A stretch of DNA of 64,000 nucleotides from positions 6,656 to 70,655 of the forward strand of contig JBMONC010000066.1 of NCBI GenBank assembly GCA_049324875.1, written 5' to 3'. The notes under the pieces were generated by a model. The model was not told the DNA's origin. It was given only the letters and a program-made list of their open reading frames with translations, and made no database searches. The position numbers and the translations under genes are program-made. The DNA comes from JAWLHU01 sp049324875 (lineage in GTDB: Bacteria; Bacillota; Sulfobacillia; Symbiobacteriales; Symbiobacteriaceae). How positions within the stretch are numbered: the stretch's first letter is position 1; every line of letters begins with the position of its first letter. This document shows, one piece after another, positions 1 to 6,704 of this stretch.

Positions 1-203
1 CAGGTGATGATGGCGACCGCCAGGGGGGCGAGCCCCTCAATCCCCGTCGTCGCCATGGTGGCGCCCAGGCTGCCGAGGACGATGGCGGAGACGAAGTTCC
101 AGATCCGGCCCTGAGAGACCTCCATCTTCCCCAGGAGCCGGACCACGACGAAGATGACGAGAAAGCTGAGGGCGGCCTGGCCGATCGCCCGGAGGATGAG
201 CAC
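1..203 (-). CDS. DUF421 (YetF/YcaP-type) membrane protein, N-terminal fragment
   Basis: About 67 residues are visible; the rest lies beyond the window edge. The translation begins with a transmembrane helix containing LSFLVIFVVVRLLGKMEVSQ, followed by a second hydrophobic stretch with VLGSLGATMA. The pattern of an N-terminal helix, RLLGK, then an LGSLAAT-like motif is typical of the DUF421 family of small integral membrane proteins, whose function is poorly known. I chose a GTG start because a GGGGG ribosome binding site lies 8 bases upstream of it. Family assignment rests on pattern memory only. Confidence 0.65.
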   Translation of the reverse strand, partial: MLILRAIGQAALSFLVIFVVVRLLGKMEVSQGRIWNFVSAIVLGSLGATMATTGIEGLAPLAVAIIT

Positions 204-290
204 TGGTATGACCCCCTGCTGTTGCGGCCAACCACTGGTACCGCAGTGATGGGGCTAGTCTGCCCCCCCGGAGGTCCCATCATGTGGAGA

Positions 291-314
291 GAGCCCCGCC
301 GCGGGGCGGGGCTC
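291..314 (-). terminator. Hairpin terminator downstream of the Met/His-rich gene
   Basis: A GC-rich perfect inverted repeat (GAGCCCCGCC / GGCGGGGCTC on the minus strand) sits 6 bases after the stop codon of the minus-strand gene ending at 321. The following bases are only moderately T-rich, so termination efficiency is uncertain. It plausibly closes the whole chelatase operon. Confidence 0.6.
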
Positions 315-320
315 CTGGGC

Positions 321-671
321 TTAATAGACGTCGATCCGGCCCATGCCGGTGATGCCGGGGGTCATCATCTGGCGCATGCCATGCGTGCCGTACATGCCAT
401 GCATGCCGTGGATTCCGGCCTGGGTCACGCCGGTGATGGGGATCGACTGCATGGTGGGCAGGTGCATCCGGGTGGGGATGGTCATGCCGGCGCCCTCCCA
501 GGCCATGACGGTGTGGAAGGCATCGGCGGGGCTCATGCCCCGGGCGACCAGGGCGCCGGCCATGGCGGCGTGGGTGCAGGCCTGCTGGCAGAGGGCGTCG
601 ACCGCATGGGCGACCTCCTTCCCATGCAGTTGACCGAGCGGCTGCATCAAGCTGTAGAGACGGTGAGGCAA
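321..671 (-). CDS. Small Met/His/Gly-rich protein, last gene of the chelatase block
   Basis: I do not recognise this 116-aa protein. The N-terminal half (about residues 10-60) looks helical and holds CQQAC and THAAMAG. The C-terminal half is rich in Met, Gly, His and Thr, with GIHGMHGMYGTHGMRQMM near residues 85-102 and a terminal GRIDVY. Such Met/His spacing is often seen in metal-handling segments, but spore-coat-type proteins can look similar. The start is TTG, with a GGGAG ribosome binding site about 10 bases upstream; an ATG eight codons further in is an alternative. It begins 45 bases after the chelatase D subunit on the same strand, with no terminator visible between, so co-transcription is likely. 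No signal peptide is seen. Confidence 0.6.
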   Translation of the reverse strand: MPHRLYSLMQPLGQLHGKEVAHAVDALCQQACTHAAMAGALVARGMSPADAFHTVMAWEGAGMTIPTRMHLPTMQSIPITGVTQAGIHGMHGMYGTHGMRQMMTPGITGMGRIDVY

Positions 672-716
672 GGCAGGATCGCTCCCTTCGTGGTGATAAA
701 GGGTCCCACGGGTAGC

Positions 717-2180
717 CTATGTGTTATGTCGCCAGGGGGTGACTTGGCTTGGCGAAAGATGCAGCCGGAGCCAGGCGGTGCCGGCGCCGTACCGGGGGCC
801 CAGGTCGACCAGCCGGAGCTCACCGGCCCGCTGCCGGAGGAGCGCCAGCGCCCGCAGGGCATCCTGCCGGGGGTCGCCCTGCAGCCCGAGGTTGGCCCGG
901 CCGTCGGTCAGCAGGACCGCCTGGACGGCGGCGGGGTCGTGGGGGGCGGCCAGCCGGGCGGCCAGCAGCAGGCCGGAGGCCAGCGGGGTGCCGCCGCCGG
1001 TGGGCAGGGCGCGGAGGCAGGAGCGGGCTCGCTCCACCGAGCGGGTGGGCCAGAGCCCCACCGAGGCGGCAGCGCCCCGGATCAGCACGATGGCCACCCG
1101 GTGCCGGTGCTGGTAGGCCTCCCGGAGCAGGGCGACCGCCGCCCCCTTGGCCAGCCGGATCGCCCGCTGCGCCATGGAGCCGGAGGCGTCCACCAGCAGG
1201 ATGGTCAGCCGGCCGGAGCGGCGGCGGCGCCGGGCGAAGCGCAGGTCGGCGGGGCGGATGCGCAGCCTGCGGTCGCCGGCGGGGGCCCGCAGCCGCTGCC
1301 AGGGGGCGGCCGCCATCAGGGTGGGCAGGAGGGCGAGGTCCGCCCGGCCCCGGTCGGGGGTGGTCCGGTAGAGGCGGCCCCGGTGGGGGTGGGGGGCGAC
1401 CGGCCCACGGCGCCCCTCCGCCGGGCGGCGGGCCCGGGGGCGGGAGGGATCGGGCGGGGACGGAGGCGGGGGTGGTCCCGGTTCAGGGGGTTCGGGGGGC
1501 TGGGGCGGTTGTGTCGAATCCGGCGGTTCGGGGGCAATCGGGCCGGGGTTGGCGTCACCCCGGCGCGGCGGGGGCGGTGGCTGACCGGCCGGCGGGGGCG
1601 GGGCCTGGCCGCGGGGGGCCAGGAGGTACCGCTCCAGGCAGGGCCGGACCGGGCCGCCGGTCTCGGCCAGGGCCCCGGCCAGCTGGGCGGCCAGCAGCTC
1701 CAGCCGGTGGCCGCAGAGGCTGGCGCCGTCGAACCAGGCCACCAGCGCGGCGGGGTCGGGGGCGGGCTCCGGCCCGCCGGCCGGGGGATGGTCGGGCAGG
1801 GATAGAACGGCCGCCAGCCGCTCCCGCAGGGCCGGGTGCAGGTCGGCCAGGGAGGGGGCGGCGGCCAGCAGCCGCGGGGCCCGGGCGGCGGCGACCGCCA
1901 CCGCCGGCTCCAGCAGGTGGGCGGCGGGGATGACCAGCAGCCCCTCCCGCTCCAGGAGGCCGGGGCGCCGGGCGGGCCCGCCCTGCAGGGCGGAGAGCGG
2001 GTCGGGATGGCCGCACAGCGCCGCCAGGGGGGCGTGCCGGGGGAGGATTGCGACGGGGTAACGCTCCCGGAGGGCGTCAAGCACTTGCCCCAGGAGCTGC
2101 TCCTGCAGCAGCGGGTCGCCGGTCAGGAGCAGGCCGGGGCTCGGGTCGTGCAGGAAGGCCCGGATCAGCGGGTGGTTCAT
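717..2180 (-). CDS. bchD: Magnesium/cobalt chelatase subunit D-like protein (VWA domain)
   Basis: 487 aa. The N-terminal third resembles a degenerate AAA+ module without a clear Walker A. A very proline-rich acidic/basic linker spans about residues 190-260, and the C-terminus is a von Willebrand A domain. The MIDAS motif DASGSM is at about residues 331-336, and a distal conserved TGGGTPLASG follows. This order (inactive AAA+, Pro-rich linker, VWA) is that of chelatase D subunits, which with the I subunit form the ATP-driven motor that inserts Mg2+ or Co2+ into a tetrapyrrole held by the H subunit. The start overlaps the stop of the I-subunit gene by 4 bases (ATGA), implying translational coupling. 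The metal is not determinable from sequence. Confidence 0.88.
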   Translation of the reverse strand: MNHPLIRAFLHDPSPGLLLTGDPLLQEQLLGQVLDALRERYPVAILPRHAPLAALCGHPDPLSALQGGPARRPGLLEREGLLVIPAAHLLEPAVAVAAARAPRLLAAAPSLADLHPALRERLAAVLSLPDHPPAGGPEPAPDPAALVAWFDGASLCGHRLELLAAQLAGALAETGGPVRPCLERYLLAPRGQAPPPPAGQPPPPPRRGDANPGPIAPEPPDSTQPPQPPEPPEPGPPPPPSPPDPSRPRARRPAEGRRGPVAPHPHRGRLYRTTPDRGRADLALLPTLMAAAPWQRLRAPAGDRRLRIRPADLRFARRRRRSGRLTILLVDASGSMAQRAIRLAKGAAVALLREAYQHRHRVAIVLIRGAAASVGLWPTRSVERARSCLRALPTGGGTPLASGLLLAARLAAPHDPAAVQAVLLTDGRANLGLQGDPRQDALRALALLRQRAGELRLVDLGPRYGAGTAWLRLHLSPSQVTPWRHNT

Positions 2181-3103
2181 CCCGCCAGCACCTCCCGCAC
2201 CGCCCGGCTCAGCCGCTCATCCAGCGACTCCGGCGTGTCGAAGGGCTCCCGGGGGATGCGGTGGCGCAGGGCGGGGAGGGCGACCCGCTCCAGGTCGCTC
2301 CCCTCCACCCGTGCCGCCCCCCGCAGGGCGGCGTGGGCGCGGGCGGCCCGGGCCAGCACCAGCTCGGCCCGGTGGCCCACCGCCCCGGCGGCGAGGCAGA
2401 GCCGGACCGCCGCCTCCAGCAACTCCTCGGCCAGATCGGTCTGCGGGACCGACTGCCGGGCCTGCAGCAGCCGGTGGGCCAGCGCCTCCTCGGCGGGGGC
2501 GCAGGCGGCGCAGAAGCCGGCCGGGTCGGCCTGGTAGGCCAGCCGGCGGCGGATGATCTCCACCCGGTGGGCGGGCTCGGTCAGGGTGCGGACGAAGGTG
2601 GCCAACCCGAACCGGTCCTCCAGCTGGGGGCGGAGCTCCCCCTCCTCGGGGTTGCCGGAGCCCACCAGCACGAAGCGGGCCGGGTGGCTGTGGCTGATCC
2701 CCTCCCGCTCCACCTGGTTCACCCCGCTGGCGGCCACATCCAGCAGCAGGTCGACCAGGTAGTCGTCCAGCAGGTTGACCTCGTCGATGTAGAGGAAGCC
2801 GCCGTGGGCCTCGGCCAGCAGGCCGGGCTGGAAGCGGCGCTCCCCGGTCAGCAGCGCCGCCTCGATGTCGATGGAGCCCAGCAGCCGGTCCTCGGTGGCG
2901 CCCAGGGGCAGGGTGACCACCGGGGCGGGGTGGCCGGCGCGGGCCAGCAGCCCGCCCAGCGCCCGGACGGTGGTGGACTTGGCCGTCCCCCGGTCGCCCA
3001 GGGCCAGCAGCCCGCCGATCTCCGGGTCGACGGCGTTCAGCAGCAGGGCCAGCTTCATCTCCTCCTGGCCCAGGACGGCGGTGAAGGGGAAGGGGGCGCT
3101 CAT
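2177..3103 (-). CDS. bchI: Magnesium chelatase subunit I-like AAA+ ATPase
   Basis: 308 aa, close to the usual length of BchI/ChlI. Walker A GDRGTAKST is at residues 36-44, Walker B FLYIDEVNLL at 103-112, and a sensor-type segment GSGNPEEGELRPQLEDRF follows near residue 150, all characteristic of the I subunit. It hydrolyses ATP and, as a hexamer with the D subunit, drives metal insertion by the H subunit. The stop of the upstream H-subunit gene overlaps this start (ATGA at 3100-3103), and the downstream D gene overlaps its end, giving a tightly coupled H-I-D operon. The ribosome binding site lies inside the H gene. Confidence 0.92.
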   Translation of the reverse strand: MSAPFPFTAVLGQEEMKLALLLNAVDPEIGGLLALGDRGTAKSTTVRALGGLLARAGHPAPVVTLPLGATEDRLLGSIDIEAALLTGERRFQPGLLAEAHGGFLYIDEVNLLDDYLVDLLLDVAASGVNQVEREGISHSHPARFVLVGSGNPEEGELRPQLEDRFGLATFVRTLTEPAHRVEIIRRRLAYQADPAGFCAACAPAEEALAHRLLQARQSVPQTDLAEELLEAAVRLCLAAGAVGHRAELVLARAARAHAALRGAARVEGSDLERVALPALRHRIPREPFDTPESLDERLSRAVREVLAG

Positions 3104-6100
3104 AGGGCGACCCCCTCCGCCCGGCTGTCCAGCTCCCCGGCGATCGCCTCCAGCCGGTCCAGATCCTCCGGTGCCGCCGCCCAGAGCCCCCGCTGAGCCG
3201 CCTCCGCCAGCCGGTCGGCCATCCGGAGCAGCGCCCGGGGGTTGGCCTCCGCCATCCGGCGGCGCATCCCTTCATTGTAAAGAAAGGTTTCGGCGGCGGC
3301 GGTGAAAATCCAGCCATCCACCGCACCGGTGGTGGCCGCCCAGCCGAAGGTGTTCTCCAGCCGCTGGGCCACCTGGTGGACCCCGCTGTAGCCGTGGGCC
3401 AGCATCGCCTCGTGCCAGCGGGGGTTGAGCAGCCGGGTGCGGGACTCCAGCCGGAGCGCCTCCGCCAGGCTGCGGAGCTTGGGCCGGGCGGCGTAGCTGT
3501 CGGCCACCACCGCCCGTGGCTCCTCCCGCCGCACCGCCCGGACGGCGGCGGTCACCCCGCCCAGGTACTCGTAGTAGTGGTCCACATCGGCCAGGGAGAT
3601 CTCGGTGGAGTCGATGTTCTGGAAGGTGAGGCTGACGGTGGAGAGGGCGGAGCGGAGCAGCGCCCGCTGGGTCTCGGGGGGGAGGCTCCGGCCGTGGGCC
3701 TGGCCCATCCGGGCCAGAAAGGTCTCCGCCAGCTCCTCCGGCGCCTCCCAGGCCGATCCCTCCACCACCCGGTTCACCCCGGCGCCGTACTGACCGGCGG
3801 GGGTGGTGAAGAGCCGGGCGGCGGCGTCGGCCAGATCCAGGCCCAGCTCCGCCGCCTGCTTCAGGGCGTGGGCCCGCAGGAGGTTGTCCGCCGGCTCCTC
3901 ATCCAGCTGGGCGACCGCCCGGATCGCCTGGTCCAGCAGCGCCATGGCGGTGGGGAAGAGGTCCCGGAAGATGCCGGAGGCGGTGATCACCACGTCGATC
4001 CGGGGGCGGCCCAGCTCCGCCAGGGGGAGGATGCGGAAGCGGACCATCCGCCCCGTCGCGTCCAACTCCGGCTCCACCCCCAGCAGGGCGAAGGCCTGGG
4101 CGATCCCCTCCCCGCCGGTCTTGATGTTGTCGATCCCCCAGAGGACCAGGGCGACCGACTCGGGCAGGGGGCCGGAGGCCAGCAGCCGCTCCGCCAGCTC
4201 CCGCCCCCGCCGCAGGGCGATGGGGGTGGGCAGCTTGTAGGGGTTGACGGCGTGCAAGTTCCGGCCGGTGGGCAGGGTGGCCGGCTCCCGCACCGGGTCG
4301 CCGCCGGGGCCGGGGGGGATGTAGCCCCCATCCAGGGCGTGGAGGATGGCGCCCAGCTCGTCGTTCTCCTTCAGCCGGGCCTCCAGCTCCCGCAGGTAGG
4401 CAGCCCAGCCGGCCTTGGCCACCGGCTCCAGCCCCAGGGCGGCCAGCCGGGCCGGGTCGTGCAGCGCCTCCAGCAGCTGATCCGCCAGCTCGGGGGGCGG
4501 GGCGGTCAGCCCCCGCTCCGGGCGGTCGTGCTCCAGGGCGGCCCGCAGGATCGGCCGGGCCTCCTCGGGCCGGATTCCCTTGCCCGCCACGTGCAGCCCC
4601 AGGGGGATCAGCGAGCCGGATACCTCGGCCAGCGCCTCCGCCAGCCGGTCCAGGACGGCCTCCGGTTCCAGGGCTTTCTCCGGGGCGAAGCCCGCCCTCG
4701 GATCAAAGCCTGCCTCCGCGGCCAGCGCCCGGACCGCCTCCAGCCGGGCGGCCCGGCGCTCCGGCTCCGGCTCGCTCCGGCAGAGGTGCAGCTCCTCCCG
4801 CAGCTGGGCCAGGGTGCCGTAGAGCCCCGCCTGACCCAGCGGGGGCGAGAGGTAGGAGAGGAGGGCGGCGGCCGAGCGGCGCCGGGCGATCGCCCCCTCC
4901 GCCGGGTTGTTGATGCAGTAGAAGTAGAGATGGGGCAGGTCGCCGATCAGCCGGTCCGGGTAGTCCCGGGGGGCCAGCCCCACCTGCTTGCCCGGCATGA
5001 ACTCCAGCGAACCGTGGGTGCCGAAGTGGAGCAGGGCGTGGGGCTGCAGCTCCTCCCGGAGCCAGGTGTAGTAGGCGGCGAAGGCGTGGCTCGGGCTGGC
5101 CTCGGGGTGGAAGAGCAGCGCCATCGGGTCGCCCTCGTAGCCGAAGGGGGGCTGAATCCCGATAAACACGTTCTCCAGCCGGCAGCCCTGGATCAGGAAG
5201 TGGGTGCCGTCGTTCAGGACCTCTCCCGGCGGGCGGCCCCAGCAGCGGCTGACCCGCTCCACCTCGGGGAAGGCGGCGGCGTAGCGGGCGGCGGGGTACC
5301 GGGCAGCTACCCCATCGGATACCAGCCGCTGCAGCGCCTCGGGCGAGTCGGGCACCGCCACCGTGTAGCCCGCCTCCCGCATCCGGAGCAGGAGCTGGTG
5401 GAGGGAGGCGAAGACGTCCAGGTAGGCGGCGGTGCCCACCGCCCCCTGGTCGGGCGGGAAGCTGAAGAGGGTGATGGCCACCCGCTTCTCCCGGTTGGGG
5501 GTCCGGCGGAGCGCCACGTAGCGGCGGGCCAGCCGGGCGATCCGGCCCACCTGCTCGGGCACCGGGAGGCAGGCCTCGCCGGCCGGGTCCCGCCCGGCGA
5601 AGAGCACCGGGGCGATCGCCCCCTCCAGCTCGGGGATGGACACCTGCATCGCCACCTGCATGGGGCCCAGCCCCAGCCGGCTCGCCTCCCAGTCGGGGAG
5701 CGGCTGGCCGAAGAGCGGGACCGGGGCGAGGCAGGGGGTGTCCAGCTCCCGGAGCAGGGCGATGTCCCCCTCGATGTCCGGCCGGGCGTGGGAGCCCATC
5801 AGGGTGAAGCCGGAGGCGTTGATCCAGAGGTCCAAACCGGGGATGGCGGGCCGCTCGGGGAGGGCGTCCAGGGTGCCGCACCAGGGGATCACCTCCAGCC
5901 CCTCCCCCTCCAGGGCGGCGATCAGGGCCCGCAGGTGGGCGTCATCCCCGGCCACCACCTGGGGGCGGAAGGCGACCAGCCCCACCCGGCCGGTGGCCCC
6001 CGCCGGCGCCGGGAGCCGCCACTCCGGGAGAAAGCCGTGATCCGGATGCCAGAAGCCGCCCCTGGGATAGCGCTCGGGCAGCGGGGGCTCCGGCTCTCCG

Positions 6101-6516
6101 CAGAGGGCCCAGAGCAGCGTCGCCAGGGCGATCCGGCCGTTGGCGGGGGAGAGGTTCTGCAGCGCCTGGAGCAGCCGCCCCAGCACCTCCCGCTCCCGGG
6201 CCGGGTCGGGCAGGCCGAGCCGGGCGGTGGCCATCAGCTCCGGGGCGTTGGGGGGCGCCGGGATCACGGCCAGCCAGGGGCGGCCCTGCAGCAGGGGCAG
6301 GAGCGCCGCCGCCTGCTCCGGGTCCAGCAGGGTGGTGAAGAGCAGCCCATCCGCCCCGTCCAGCGCCTGAACCAGCGGGTCGGGCTGCCGGAGGGCCGAG
6401 GCGGGGAGCGAGCGCCAGGCGACCCGCTCCGGGCCCAGGGCCCGGGCGGCCTCCAGGAGCGGGCGGGCCCCCGGCGAGTCAAAGCCGATGGCCAGCAGGC
6501 GAAGCGGTCGATGCAT
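3100..6516 (-). CDS. bchH: BchH/ChlH-type chelatase large subunit (magnesium or cobalt protoporphyrin-type chelatase H)
   Basis: 1138 aa from an ATG with a strong AGAAGGAGG site 6 bases upstream; an open frame extends further upstream but only as a shadow of recQ. Around residues 493-510 it has HFGTHGSLEFMPGKQVGL, which matches BchH/ChlH more closely than the HFGKHGNLEW-type motif usual in CobN. Further BchH-like blocks are AITLFSFPPDQGAVGTAAYL, PPFGYEGDPM, VLWGIDNIKTGGEG and FQNIDSTEISLADVDHY. The H subunit binds the porphyrin or corrin and receives the metal from the I/D motor. No bacteriochlorophyll genes are seen here, so the physiological metal and tetrapyrrole are open; cobalt insertion is a reasonable alternative. 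Confidence 0.88.
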   Translation of the reverse strand: MHRPLRLLAIGFDSPGARPLLEAARALGPERVAWRSLPASALRQPDPLVQALDGADGLLFTTLLDPEQAAALLPLLQGRPWLAVIPAPPNAPELMATARLGLPDPAREREVLGRLLQALQNLSPANGRIALATLLWALCGEPEPPLPERYPRGGFWHPDHGFLPEWRLPAPAGATGRVGLVAFRPQVVAGDDAHLRALIAALEGEGLEVIPWCGTLDALPERPAIPGLDLWINASGFTLMGSHARPDIEGDIALLRELDTPCLAPVPLFGQPLPDWEASRLGLGPMQVAMQVSIPELEGAIAPVLFAGRDPAGEACLPVPEQVGRIARLARRYVALRRTPNREKRVAITLFSFPPDQGAVGTAAYLDVFASLHQLLLRMREAGYTVAVPDSPEALQRLVSDGVAARYPAARYAAAFPEVERVSRCWGRPPGEVLNDGTHFLIQGCRLENVFIGIQPPFGYEGDPMALLFHPEASPSHAFAAYYTWLREELQPHALLHFGTHGSLEFMPGKQVGLAPRDYPDRLIGDLPHLYFYCINNPAEGAIARRRSAAALLSYLSPPLGQAGLYGTLAQLREELHLCRSEPEPERRAARLEAVRALAAEAGFDPRAGFAPEKALEPEAVLDRLAEALAEVSGSLIPLGLHVAGKGIRPEEARPILRAALEHDRPERGLTAPPPELADQLLEALHDPARLAALGLEPVAKAGWAAYLRELEARLKENDELGAILHALDGGYIPPGPGGDPVREPATLPTGRNLHAVNPYKLPTPIALRRGRELAERLLASGPLPESVALVLWGIDNIKTGGEGIAQAFALLGVEPELDATGRMVRFRILPLAELGRPRIDVVITASGIFRDLFPTAMALLDQAIRAVAQLDEEPADNLLRAHALKQAAELGLDLADAAARLFTTPAGQYGAGVNRVVEGSAWEAPEELAETFLARMGQAHGRSLPPETQRALLRSALSTVSLTFQNIDSTEISLADVDHYYEYLGGVTAAVRAVRREEPRAVVADSYAARPKLRSLAEALRLESRTRLLNPRWHEAMLAHGYSGVHQVAQRLENTFGWAATTGAVDGWIFTAAAETFLYNEGMRRRMAEANPRALLRMADRLAEAAQRGLWAAAPEDLDRLEAIAGELDSRAEGVAL

Positions 6517-6663
6517 AGAGATCCTCCTTCTGGTCGGGCTCGGGGGGAGCCACTTCACCCGCCCCGGCCCCGACCCCTGCAGGGCGCCGGGCTTTTCGCT
6601 GCGGGTGGTACTCTCATGCTTGACCAGTTGACAGAGCGCCATACCTGCGGGGTGGCAGAAGAG
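6517..6663 (-). promoter_or_regulatory. Structured leader before the chelatase operon, class unknown
   Basis: Between the recQ terminator and the bchH start, the minus strand contains nested complementary segments: ACCCGC pairs with GCGGGT, CCCGGC pairs with GCCGGG inside it, and CCCTGCAGGG forms an inner palindrome. This could fold into a compact RNA ahead of the ribosome binding site. I could not find the conserved boxes of a cobalamin riboswitch, so I do not assign a class. Confidence 0.3.
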
Positions 6664-6698
6664 AGCCCCCGCTGCCTCTCGGGGAGGCGGCGGGGGCT
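6664..6698 (-). terminator. recQ terminator hairpin
   Basis: A long GC-rich stem of about 14 pairs with one mismatch or bulge (AGCCCCCGC...GCGGGGGCT at its base) lies 6 bases beyond the recQ stop codon on the minus strand and is followed by CTCTTCTG. It would separate recQ from the chelatase operon. Confidence 0.65.
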
Positions 6699-6704
6699 GA
6701 CCTG

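Noticed and set aside
222..1933. Long plus-strand frames rich in Gly/Arg/Pro opposite the chelatase D gene
   Set aside because: They are antisense shadows produced by high GC; the minus-strand frame has VWA motifs and the correct operon overlaps.
6517..6663. Cobalamin riboswitch before the chelatase operon
   Set aside because: No B12-box or other conserved core elements could be found, only generic stems.
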